51,712 nt of DNA from Actinomycetes bacterium. Lineage in GTDB: Bacteria > Actinomycetota > Actinomycetes > DATJPE01. The translations under genes and the position numbers were made by a program. Under the pieces are notes generated by a model, which was given only the letters and a program-made list of their open reading frames with translations, ran no database searches and was not told where the DNA came from. The stretch spans positions 1 through 51,712 of the forward strand of contig DATJPE010000008.1 of the NCBI GenBank assembly GCA_035506535.1, read 5' to 3'. Positions within the stretch are counted from its first letter, which is position 1. Each line of letters opens with the position of its first letter. Of the stretch, positions 1 to 8,519 are shown piece after piece.

Positions 1-2
1 GA

Positions 3-2468
3 TCAGGACCTGATGCGGGCGTTGTCCGGGTCGTACATCGGACGGAGCGAGACGACTGCAGGGTAGCGCTCCCCGGCCACCTCGACCTCCCACGTCCCGG
101 AGTCGAGGAACGCGGCGCCGACTGGTACGTCGGCCTCGACCATGGCCAGCCCGACCGCCCCGCCGAGGGTGTGGCCGTAGCTGCCCGCTCGGACGTACCC
201 CAGCGCCTGGCTGTCGCGGAGCACGACCTCGCCGTGGTGCAGGAACGGCTCCGGGTCCAACAGCCGCACCTGGAGCAGGCGCCGGCGCAGCGGCCCCTCC
301 GCCTTGCGCGCGAGCACCGCATCGCGCCCGACGAAGCCCCCCGGCTTGTCCAGGGCGACCGCGAAGCCGAGCCCGGCCTCGAGCACCGAGTCGGTGTTGT
401 CGATGTCGTGGCCGTAGTCGCGGTAGCCCTTCTCCATCCGCAGGCTCGCCAGTGCCTTGAGGCCGGTGTGGGCGAGGCCGTACGCCGTCCCAGAGCCGAC
501 GAGCTGCTCGTAGGCGTGCACCGCCATCTCCGAGGGGACGTACAGCTCGTAGCCGAGCTCGCCGAGGTAGGTGATCCGCACGCACAACGCGCGGGCGAAG
601 CCGAGGTCGATCTCGCGGGCCGCCCGGAAGGGGAACGCCTCGTTCGACAGGTCGACGCTGGTCAGCGACTGGAGGAGCTCGCGCGACCGCGGCCCCTGGA
701 CGTTGACCTGGGCGAAGGCCGAGGTGACATCGGAAACCGTTGCGGTATAAGGTCTTCCGTGGCGTGAGAGCCACGTCTGGACATGCCCGTACGCCGTGTC
801 CGACGCGACCACCAGGAACCGGTCCTCGGCCAGCTTGGTCACCGTCAGGTCCGCTTCGAGCGTTCCCTCGTCGTTCAGCCACTGGGTGTAGGTGATGACG
901 CCGGGCTCACCGTCCACGGCGTTCGCGGAGACGTGGTCGAGGAGGGCTCCGGCCTGCGGCCCCTGGACGAGGAACTTGGACATGAACGACATGTCCATGA
1001 GGCCCACCGCCTCACGCACCGCGCGGTGCTCGGCGGCCCACTGCTCGACGTACGCGGGCCGCCCCCACGTGGGCTCGCCCGGCTCGGGGGTCTGCCCCGG
1101 GCCGGCGTACCAGTCCGCGCCCTCCCAGCCACTCACGTCCTTGAAGTACGCCCCCTGGTCGGCGAGCAGGTGGTGCAGCGGCGAGCGCTTCACCCCGCGT
1201 GCGGTCCGCATCGCCCGTCCGGGCGCATGCGAGGCGTACACCAGCCCGAGGGTCTCCACGGTCCGCTCCGCGCGGTAGCGCGGGTTCGTCTGGTAGCGGT
1301 GCGCCCGGTCGATGGAGAAGCCGGTGACGTCGACGTCCGGGCGACCCGAGACGATCCAGTGCGCCACGATGCGGCCCAGGCCACCGCCGGTGAGGATCCC
1401 GACGGAGTTCAGCCCGGCGGCGACGAAGTAGTTCTCGATCCCGGGCGCCTCGCCGACCACCGGCAGCAGGTCCGGGGTGAACGACTCCGGCCCGCAGAAG
1501 AACGTGCGTACGCCGACCTCGAGGCTGACCGGGACCCGCGCCATCGCCTTCTCCAGATACGGGGCCATCCGGTCCCAGTCCGGCGCGAGCTCGGTGAAGG
1601 AGGTGTCCGCCGGGATCCCGTCGACCCGCCAGGGCGCGCACACCGGCTCGAAGAGGCCCACCATGAGCCCGCCGCCCTCCTCGCGGTAGTAGCCGTAGGA
1701 CGAGGGATCCTCGAACACCGGCCACGCGGGGTCCATCCCGGGGACTGTGTCGGTGATGAGGTAGTAGTGCTCCGCCGCCTGGAGCGGGATGGTCACGTCG
1801 TTACGCTCGCCGAGCTGCCGCGCCCACATCCCGGCGGCGTTGACGACGTACTCGCACTCGACGTCGCCGCGCGGGGTCGCCACCCCCGAGACCCGGCCGT
1901 CACGGACGAGGACCCGATCGACCGCGACCCCCTCCACGACCTGGACACCGCGCTGCCGGGCACCCCTGGCCAGCGACATGGTGACGTCCACCGGGTTGAC
2001 CCGGCCGTCGCCCGGCACGTAGAAGCCCGCCAGCAGGTCGGACGTCTCCGCGAGCGGGAACCGGTCCCTGATCTCGTCGGGGGAGATCTCGTGGACCTCG
2101 AGGCCGCAGAGCCGGTTGAACGCGGCGACCCGGCGGTACTCCTCGAGCCGCTCCTCGTCGGGGGCCGCCTCGATGAAGCCCACCGGCTTGAAGCCCGTGG
2201 ACAGACCGGTCTCCGCCTCGAGCTCGGCGTAGAGCCGCCGGGTGTAGAGCCGCATCGCCATCGAGGTCTCGGAGAACGACCCGAAGCAGGTCATGAGGCC
2301 GGCCGCGTGCCAGGTCGTGCCGGAGGTCAGCCGGTCTCGTTCGAGCAGGACGACGTCGGTCCAGCCCTCGCGGGCGAGGTGATAGGCGATCGAGCAGCCG
2401 ATGACCCCTCCTCCGACGACGACGACCCGGGCACGGGTCGGCAGGTCGAGGCTGGGCGTGTCGGTCAT
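3..2468 (-). CDS. FAD-dependent oxidoreductase fused to a GcvT-type aminomethyltransferase (sarcosine/dimethylglycine dehydrogenase-like)
   Basis: This 821-residue protein has the architecture of dimethylglycine and sarcosine dehydrogenases, which oxidatively demethylate N-methyl glycines and pass the one-carbon unit to tetrahydrofolate. A Rossmann FAD-binding segment (GGGVIGCSIAYHLA, about residues 19-32) opens a DAO domain. GTTWHAAGL at residues 50-58 matches the family motif whose His carries covalent FAD in characterised members. A short FAO_M linker near 375-430 is followed by a GcvT-like half (about 435-815, with ELGYELYVP). The length is normal for two-domain members. The ATG at 2468 is 50 bp from the divergent LLM oxidoreductase start, so the two promoters must overlap. 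The stop lies at bases 3-5, so the gene is complete. The exact N-methyl substrate cannot be told from sequence. Confidence 0.9.
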   Translation of the reverse strand: MTDTPSLDLPTRARVVVVGGGVIGCSIAYHLAREGWTDVVLLERDRLTSGTTWHAAGLMTCFGSFSETSMAMRLYTRRLYAELEAETGLSTGFKPVGFIEAAPDEERLEEYRRVAAFNRLCGLEVHEISPDEIRDRFPLAETSDLLAGFYVPGDGRVNPVDVTMSLARGARQRGVQVVEGVAVDRVLVRDGRVSGVATPRGDVECEYVVNAAGMWARQLGERNDVTIPLQAAEHYYLITDTVPGMDPAWPVFEDPSSYGYYREEGGGLMVGLFEPVCAPWRVDGIPADTSFTELAPDWDRMAPYLEKAMARVPVSLEVGVRTFFCGPESFTPDLLPVVGEAPGIENYFVAAGLNSVGILTGGGLGRIVAHWIVSGRPDVDVTGFSIDRAHRYQTNPRYRAERTVETLGLVYASHAPGRAMRTARGVKRSPLHHLLADQGAYFKDVSGWEGADWYAGPGQTPEPGEPTWGRPAYVEQWAAEHRAVREAVGLMDMSFMSKFLVQGPQAGALLDHVSANAVDGEPGVITYTQWLNDEGTLEADLTVTKLAEDRFLVVASDTAYGHVQTWLSRHGRPYTATVSDVTSAFAQVNVQGPRSRELLQSLTSVDLSNEAFPFRAAREIDLGFARALCVRITYLGELGYELYVPSEMAVHAYEQLVGSGTAYGLAHTGLKALASLRMEKGYRDYGHDIDNTDSVLEAGLGFAVALDKPGGFVGRDAVLARKAEGPLRRRLLQVRLLDPEPFLHHGEVVLRDSQALGYVRAGSYGHTLGGAVGLAMVEADVPVGAAFLDSGTWEVEVAGERYPAVVSLRPMYDPDNARIRS

Positions 2469-2518
2469 CGGGGCACTCCGGGGTCGAGACGTCTGGGACC
2501 GCTCGGCATGCTAGAGGG

Positions 2519-3349
2519 ATGGACCTGGGTCGTTTCGGCGTGTGGCGAAGAGGCGCGGAGCTCTCCCCGGACCTCGCGCGCGAGGTCGAGCGTCTGGGCT
2601 ACGCCACCTTGTGGGTCGGCGGCTCGCCGACCGGGGACCTGGACATCGTCGAGGAGCTGCTCGACGCCACGACGTTCCTCACCCTGGCCACCGGCGTCGT
2701 CAACCTCTGGCGCAGCGACGCCACGACCGTGGCGTCGTCGTTCCATCGCCTCGAGGCCGCGCATCCCGGACGGTTCCTCCTCGGCGTCGGCGTCGGGCAT
2801 CCCGAGTCCGTCGCGGGCTACCGGTCGCCGTACTCGGCCCTGGTCGCCTACCTCGACGACCTCGACGCGGCGGGCGTCCCGCCGCAGCGCCGGGTGCTGG
2901 GGGCGCTGGGCCCGCGCGTGGTGGGTCTCGCCGGCGAGCGTGCCCTGGGCGCGCACCCCTACCTCGTGCCGTCGGAGCACTCGCGGCGGGCGAGGGCGCT
3001 CCTGGGTCCCGAGCGGCTGCTGGCGCCCGAGCACCTCGCGGTCATCGACCCGGACCCGGTACGTGCTCGCGCGCGCGGCCGATCGGCGGTGGCGAAGCCC
3101 TACCTCGAGCTGACCAACTACCGGCGGAACCTGCTCTCGCTCGGGTTCGACGCCGCCGACCTGGCCGACGGCGGCAGTGACCGTCTGGTCGACGCGCTGG
3201 TCGCCCACGGCGGGCCCGAGCAGGTCGCGACCCGCCTCGCCGAGCATCTCGGTGCGGGAGCCGACCACGTGGCGATCCAGCTGCTCGCCGAGTCCGAGGA
3301 CAGCTACGTCGCCGGGCTGGCCGCGCTGGCACAGGCGCTGCCGGGCTGA
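2519..3349 (+). CDS. LLM class F420-dependent oxidoreductase
   Basis: The 276-residue product is a luciferase-like (alpha/beta)8 barrel. Its start (MDLGRFGVWRRG), the strand-1/2 segment GYATLWVGGSPTGDL and the conserved FLLGVGVGHPE (about residues 84-94) resemble the TIGR03620 group of F420-dependent LLM proteins. Members use F420 or FMN as hydride carrier; substrates are mostly unknown. It starts 50 bp from the divergent flavoprotein gene with almost no leader. It is slightly shorter than the typical 290-330 residues but shows no sign of truncation. The cofactor assignment is by family only. Confidence 0.88.
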   Translation: MDLGRFGVWRRGAELSPDLAREVERLGYATLWVGGSPTGDLDIVEELLDATTFLTLATGVVNLWRSDATTVASSFHRLEAAHPGRFLLGVGVGHPESVAGYRSPYSALVAYLDDLDAAGVPPQRRVLGALGPRVVGLAGERALGAHPYLVPSEHSRRARALLGPERLLAPEHLAVIDPDPVRARARGRSAVAKPYLELTNYRRNLLSLGFDAADLADGGSDRLVDALVAHGGPEQVATRLAEHLGAGADHVAIQLLAESEDSYVAGLAALAQALPG

Positions 3350-3563
3350 GCGCGCCCCGCGACCCGGCGGGCGTCCCAGCCCATGACCGCGTCCGCCTCG
3401 AGGAGGTCGGGGCCGCCAAGGACCCGGTCGTACGTCGGGTCACCGCCTGCGCCGTAGGGGTGGTTGATGGGGACTTAGGTCCTCACCCACGATCGGCCGG
3501 CGGGCCATAGGGTCGGACCAGGCATGGTCGACGTCGACCAGCGGCCCGGAGGGGAGTCCACCC

Positions 3564-6461
3564 GTGACCCAGATGCTCATCGTCGCCGGGTACGCCGACC
3601 CCGCCGCCGCCCAGGCCGACTTCGACGCACTCGCCGTCGCCGTGCACGACAAGCAGCTGCGCTCCGACGGGATGATCCTCGTCGGCAAGGACGACGCCGG
3701 CCAGGTCACCGTCCGCGACACCGGTGACCGGTTGGGCCGCAAGGGCGCAGGGTGGGGCGGCGGCGTCGGTGTGCTCGTCGGCCTCTTCGCCCCCCCGCTG
3801 CTCGCCTCGGTCGCGGTGGGTGCCGCCGCCGGTGCCGTGGTCGGGAAGTTCACCGGGCACAAGGTCCGCGCGGCGATCGAGGCCAAGGTGGGTGACGCGC
3901 TGCAGACCGGGTCTGCGGTCGTGATCGGGGCCTTCGACGCCGAGGACCGCCTCGCCGTGGAACAGGCCCTCGCGAGCTCGCCGATGAAGTCGGTCGTCGA
4001 GAGCGACGAGGGCGGCATCTCAGAGCTGAAGGCCGCGCTCGCAGAGGCGATGGGCAAGTTCAACCCAGACCGCACGGTGCTCCCGATCGCCGACCGTGCC
4101 TTCGGGGGCGTGGCCGGGCGAACCATGGACGAGTCCGTGGCCGACTGGGCGATCGTCGCCGGTCCGACGCCACCCGAGGGTGCGCCTAACGTGCTCGTCG
4201 TCCTCATCGACGACGCGGGCTACGGCTCGCCGGACACCTTCGGTGGCCCGATCGCGACCCCGAACCTGACCCGGGTGCAGCGCATGGGCCTGACCTACAC
4301 CGGGTTCCACGTGACCGCCCTGTGCTCCCCGACCAGGGCGGCCATGCTGACCGGACGCAACCACCACCGGGTCGGCATGGGCTCGATCGCGGAGTTCCCC
4401 GGCCCATTCCCCGGCTACACCGGCGCCGTGCCGAGGAGCTGCGCCTCGCTGCCGCGGATCCTGCGGGAGAACGGTTACGTCACCGGTGGCTTCGGCAAGT
4501 GGCACCTGACGCCGGACCACGTCCAGGGAGCAGCGGGCCCGTTCGAGCGCTGGCCGTTGGGATGGGGCTTCGACCACTACTGGGGCTTCCTGTCCGGTGC
4601 GGCCGGTCAGTACGACCCGATCATCACCCAGGACAACTACACGCTGGGCGTGCCGGAGGGGAAGAACGGCGAGGAGTACTACTTCCCGGACGACCTCACG
4701 GACAAGGCGGTCGAGTGGCTGCACGCGATTCGCGCGCAGGACTCCGCGAAGCCCTGGATGATGTACTACTCGACCGGGTGTGCGCATGCGCCACACCACG
4801 TGCCGCGGTCGTGGGCCGACAAGTACGCCGGCAAGTTCGACGAGGGCTGGGACAAGCTGCGCGAGGAGATCTTCGAGCGGCAGAAGGCGCTCGGCGTCGT
4901 TCCCGCCGACACGGAACTGACCGAGCGGCCCGACCTGTTCCCGGCCTGGGACGGCCTCAACGACGCCGAGAAGAAGCTGTATGCCCGCCAGATGGAGGTC
5001 TACGCCGGCTTCCAGGAGAACGCCGACTGGAACGTCGGCCGGCTGCTGGACGTGATCGAGGAGATGGGCGACCTCGAGAACACGCTGATCTTCTACATCT
5101 GGGGCGACAACGGGGCGAGCCTCGAGGGTACGACGACCGGCTCGTTCAACGAGATGACGTTCCTCAACGGGGTCGTGCTCGACGCCGAACACCAGCTGCG
5201 GCTCATCGATCAGTACGGCGGCATCGACGCGCTCGGCGGCTCACACACCGCGCCGCACTGCGCGGCCGCCTGGGCGCACGCGTGCAACACCCCGTTCCAG
5301 TGGGGCAAGCAGCTGGCGAGCCACCTCGGCGGTACGCGCAACCCGATGGTGGTCGCCTGGCCGGAGCGGATCCGTCCGGACTCGAGGATGCGCGGCCAGT
5401 TCACGCACTGCATCGACATCGGCCCCACGGTGCTCGAGGTGGTGGGCATCCCGGAACCCCATCTCGTCGACGGGATCGAGCAGCAGCCGATGGACGGTAC
5501 GAGCTTCGCCTACACCTTCGCGGATGCGACGGCGGCCGAGCGCCACAGGACGCAGTACTTCGAGATCATCGGAGCTCGCGCCATGTACAAGGACGGCTGG
5601 TGGGCCTGTACGAAGCTGGACAAGGCGCCCTGGGACCTCTCGCCGGAGACGCTCTCCAGGTTCGGCCCCGGCAGCGGCTGGGACCCCGATGAGGGTCCGT
5701 GGGAGCTCTACTACCTCCCTGACGACTTCTCGCAGGCCAAGAACCTCGTGGACGCCCATCCCGAGAAGCTGCAGGAGCTCAAGGCGCTGTGGTGGGTCGA
5801 GGCGGAGCGCAACAACGTGCTGCCCGTGCTGGGCTGTCTGTCCGTCTTCTTCGGGATCCTTCCGCCGTTGCCCACGATCACTCGCCTGTCCTTCGCCAAC
5901 GACGTGCAGAACCTGCAGCGGGGCATGACGCCGCGCATCCTCGGACGGTCGTACGCCATCGAGGCGCAGCTGCACGTACCGGACGACGGGGCCGAGGGCG
6001 TCATCGTCGCGAACGCGGACTTCATCGGCGGATACGGACTGTGGGTGGACGAGAAGGGGCTGCTCAACCACACCTACTCCTTCCTCGGCGTGGAGTCCTA
6101 TCGGCAGACCGCCACCCAGCCGCTGCCCTCCGGCGACGTCACGGTGAAGATGCTCTTCGAGGCCGACGACGTGAAGCCCGGCACCGGCGGCAAGGTCACC
6201 TTGTACGCCAACGATGTCGTGATCGGAGCCGGCGTGATCCCGCGCACGGTGCCGCTGGCCTTCTCCAGTTACGCCGGCATGGACATCGGGCGGGACAACG
6301 GCCTCGTCGTGGACCGTGACTACGAGGACCGGGCGCCGTACGCCTTCACGGGAACGATCAAGAACGTCGTCTTCGACCTGACGCCGCACACCCACGACGA
6401 CGAGTCGGCCCTCCATGGGCTCACCGCCCAGGCGGGCGTGGCGCACGGGGCAGCCGGCTGA
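3564..6461 (+). CDS. arylsulfatase with an N-terminal DUF1269-like domain
   Basis: The 965-residue protein joins two modules. Residues 1-165 resemble a DUF1269 domain: an alpha/beta start (MLIVAGYADPAAAQADFDAL), then a glycine-rich hydrophobic hairpin near 61-96 that could insert in the membrane. From about residue 208 (PNVLVVLIDDAGYGSPDTFGG) it is a type I sulfatase. C254 in CSPTR is the Cys converted to formylglycine, and GKWHL and the metal-binding DD and DN residues are present. The C-terminal beta-rich part (to residue about 950) is usual for Pseudomonas-type arylsulfatases of 500-800 residues. No signal peptide is seen. The DUF1269 domain may anchor or regulate the enzyme. The ATG at 3564 would leave 214 bp upstream. 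A formylglycine-generating enzyme is not in the window. Confidence 0.9.
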   Translation: MTQMLIVAGYADPAAAQADFDALAVAVHDKQLRSDGMILVGKDDAGQVTVRDTGDRLGRKGAGWGGGVGVLVGLFAPPLLASVAVGAAAGAVVGKFTGHKVRAAIEAKVGDALQTGSAVVIGAFDAEDRLAVEQALASSPMKSVVESDEGGISELKAALAEAMGKFNPDRTVLPIADRAFGGVAGRTMDESVADWAIVAGPTPPEGAPNVLVVLIDDAGYGSPDTFGGPIATPNLTRVQRMGLTYTGFHVTALCSPTRAAMLTGRNHHRVGMGSIAEFPGPFPGYTGAVPRSCASLPRILRENGYVTGGFGKWHLTPDHVQGAAGPFERWPLGWGFDHYWGFLSGAAGQYDPIITQDNYTLGVPEGKNGEEYYFPDDLTDKAVEWLHAIRAQDSAKPWMMYYSTGCAHAPHHVPRSWADKYAGKFDEGWDKLREEIFERQKALGVVPADTELTERPDLFPAWDGLNDAEKKLYARQMEVYAGFQENADWNVGRLLDVIEEMGDLENTLIFYIWGDNGASLEGTTTGSFNEMTFLNGVVLDAEHQLRLIDQYGGIDALGGSHTAPHCAAAWAHACNTPFQWGKQLASHLGGTRNPMVVAWPERIRPDSRMRGQFTHCIDIGPTVLEVVGIPEPHLVDGIEQQPMDGTSFAYTFADATAAERHRTQYFEIIGARAMYKDGWWACTKLDKAPWDLSPETLSRFGPGSGWDPDEGPWELYYLPDDFSQAKNLVDAHPEKLQELKALWWVEAERNNVLPVLGCLSVFFGILPPLPTITRLSFANDVQNLQRGMTPRILGRSYAIEAQLHVPDDGAEGVIVANADFIGGYGLWVDEKGLLNHTYSFLGVESYRQTATQPLPSGDVTVKMLFEADDVKPGTGGKVTLYANDVVIGAGVIPRTVPLAFSSYAGMDIGRDNGLVVDRDYEDRAPYAFTGTIKNVVFDLTPHTHDDESALHGLTAQAGVAHGAAG

Positions 6462-6508
6462 GCGAGTGACGGGGCCGCGCACCCGCGGCTGAACAGGAGG
6501 TGGTCCGC

Positions 6509-7924
6509 GTGGCAGGAACCAAGGTCGAGCACCCATCGATCGACGACCGGAAGAGGCGCGGCAAGCAGGCGGCCGAGCGGGCGGCGCTGGATTCGCACGG
6601 GATGTGGGCACCCAGTGCCGACCGACCCGACCCAGTTGCGCTCCTCGAGGAGCAGAACGCCACCCGAGAGCCCGACCTGGTTCCCGTGCGGCACGGGAGG
6701 ATGGCCGTCTCGCCCTTCACCTTCTACCGGGGGGCGGCGAGGATCATGGCGTTCGACCTCCATGACACCCCGACCGCTGGCTTGACGGTTCAGATGTGCG
6801 GGGACGCCCACCTGTCCAACTTCGGTGGGTTCGCCTCGCCGGAGCGTCGTCTGCTGTTCGACCTCAACGACTTCGACGAGACCTTGCCCGGGCCCTTCGA
6901 GTACGACGTCAAGCGGATGGCCGCGAGCTTCACGATCGCCGCACGAAACAACGGGTTCGTGAAGGCGGACGTCCGAGAGGTGACGCGGGCGTCCGTCGCG
7001 GCTTACCGGGAGGCGATGGCCCAGTTCGCGTCCATGCGGACTCTCGAGGTCTGGTACGCACGGATGTCCGAGGACGAGGTCCTCGCCGCCGCCCGTACCT
7101 CCCCCAAGTCCAAGGCCGACGCCAAGCTGCTGAAGCGGGGGGAGCGGATCGTGGAGAAGGCGCACTCCCGCGACAGCCTGCAGGCGCTCTCGAAGCTCGC
7201 TGAACAGGTCGACGGCCGGTACCGGATCGTCAGCCAGCCACCGATCGTGGTCCCGCTGCGCGACCTCGCCGTGACCTACGGCATGTCGGCCGACGAGGTG
7301 GAGCCGGTGCTGCGTGAGCAGTTCCGTTCCTACCGGGCGACGCTGCAGGACGACCGACGCCACCTCCTGGAACGCTTCGAGTTCGTGGACGCGGCGCGCA
7401 AGGTTGTGGGTGTCGGGAGCGTCGGTACTCGTGCGTTCATCGTCTTGCTCCAGGGTCGTGACCAGGACGACCCTCTCTTCCTGCAGGTCAAGGAGGCCAC
7501 CGCCTCGGTCTACGAGCACCACCTCCCGCGCAGCCGCTACAGCCAGCACGGGGAGCGAGTCGTGAACGGCCAGCGTCTGATGCAGGCGGCGAGCGACATC
7601 TTCCTCGGCTGGACCAAAGGGCTCGACACCACGCGGCACTTCTACTGGCGCCAGCTGCGCGACATGAAGGCGTCGGCGCTCGTGGAGAGCCAGACGCCGA
7701 CGGCCATGGGCGTCTACGCGGGTCTGTGCGGGTGGACGCTGGCCCGCGCCCACGCGCGATCGGGCGACGCGATCGCCATCAGCGAGTATCTAGGCGACGG
7801 CGATGGCTTCGACAGCGCGATCGTGCGCTTCTCCTCCCACTACGCCGACCAGAACGAGCGCGACTACGAGGAGTTCCGCCGCGCGATCGATACGGGGCGC
7901 CTGCGCTGCCAGATGGGGCTCTGA
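6509..7924 (+). CDS. DUF2252 family protein
   Basis: The 471-residue protein matches the DUF2252 family, whose members have features reminiscent of kinase or aminoglycoside-phosphotransferase folds but no established reaction. The segment QMCGDAHLSNFGGF followed by LLFDLNDFDE gives the His/Asn and Asp residues that resemble a phosphotransferase catalytic loop and metal-binding DFD. The GTG at 6509 was chosen because AGGAGG (6495-6500) lies 8 bases upstream; an in-frame GTG at 6500 would overlap that site. The gene follows the sulfatase by 47 bp and may be cotranscribed with it. Phosphotransferase activity is inference. Confidence 0.88.
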   Translation: MAGTKVEHPSIDDRKRRGKQAAERAALDSHGMWAPSADRPDPVALLEEQNATREPDLVPVRHGRMAVSPFTFYRGAARIMAFDLHDTPTAGLTVQMCGDAHLSNFGGFASPERRLLFDLNDFDETLPGPFEYDVKRMAASFTIAARNNGFVKADVREVTRASVAAYREAMAQFASMRTLEVWYARMSEDEVLAAARTSPKSKADAKLLKRGERIVEKAHSRDSLQALSKLAEQVDGRYRIVSQPPIVVPLRDLAVTYGMSADEVEPVLREQFRSYRATLQDDRRHLLERFEFVDAARKVVGVGSVGTRAFIVLLQGRDQDDPLFLQVKEATASVYEHHLPRSRYSQHGERVVNGQRLMQAASDIFLGWTKGLDTTRHFYWRQLRDMKASALVESQTPTAMGVYAGLCGWTLARAHARSGDAIAISEYLGDGDGFDSAIVRFSSHYADQNERDYEEFRRAIDTGRLRCQMGL

Positions 7925-7929
7925 CCGGC

Positions 7930-8346
7930 TCAGCCGAGACGTGTGGCCAAGGACGTGACGATCTCGAGGTCCGCGTCCAGCCAGTCGACGCTGAGCAGAT
8001 CCTCCCTGGCCAGCCAGCGCAGCTCGTCGTGCGCTCCCGTGGTCTGCGGAACCTGAGAGGAGGTCGCGAACCACAGCCGCATGCGAGAACCGTGGGGAAG
8101 CGGCCAGGAGCCGTCGTCCGCGCCGGGCAGCTCCGCCCCGAGCTCTGCGTCGATGCCGAGCTCCTCGCGCAGCTCCCGTCGCAGCGCGTCCTCGGGGCGC
8201 TCGCCCGGCTCGACCTTGCCGCCCGGGAACTCCCAGCGTCCCGCCAGCCCTTCCGGTCCCGTCCGCCTCGCCGCGAGGAGCACCGTCGGTGCCGACAGAG
8301 AGTCGACGAGGACCGCTCCCACGATGAGCGTCCCAGCGCCAGCCAC
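7930..8346 (-). CDS. Nudix hydrolase (MutT-like)
   Basis: This 138-residue protein contains a full Nudix box (GX5EX7REUXEEXGU): [23 protein letters not shown], about residues 43-65. It is preceded by GRWEFPGG, typical of MutT/8-oxo-dGTP diphosphatases that sanitise oxidised nucleotides. The W-containing [18 protein letters not shown] near the C-terminus is also MutT-like. It starts with GTG at 8346. It converges on the DUF2252 gene, with 5 bp between stops. The substrate could be another nucleoside diphosphate derivative. Confidence 0.88.
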   Translation of the reverse strand: MAGAGTLIVGAVLVDSLSAPTVLLAARRTGPEGLAGRWEFPGGKVEPGERPEDALRRELREELGIDAELGAELPGADDGSWPLPHGSRMRLWFATSSQVPQTTGAHDELRWLAREDLLSVDWLDADLEIVTSLATRLG

Positions 8347-8519
8347 CGTCAGACTCTAGGTGTCCCGGGGGCCGAGTCGTGACCGACGCTGTCTCGCAGG
8401 CCAGATTCGGCTGTCCCGCGGGCACGTCGATCATGGCCGAATTGGGGATGCCGGGCCGCGGGGCGCGCGCGTACGGTCGTGGCCACGCAAGGGGACCGCA
8501 CACGCCGAGGGGGAGTCGC

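Noticed and set aside
783-3113. A long plus-strand frame over the dehydrogenase-like gene.
   Set aside because: It is antisense to recognisable FAD and GcvT motifs and lacks any known domain; it is produced by GC-rich third positions.
3350-3563. A minus-strand fragment that reads coherently (for example PYGAGGDPTYDRVLGG) between the LLM and sulfatase genes.
   Set aside because: It is only about 40 codons long, follows a stop, has no start, and matches no family I recognise. It may be a gene remnant but cannot be supported.
6509-7924. Calling the DUF2252 protein an aminoglycoside phosphotransferase.
   Set aside because: Only loose similarity of the GDAH and DFD motifs supports it; the family has no established antibiotic substrate.
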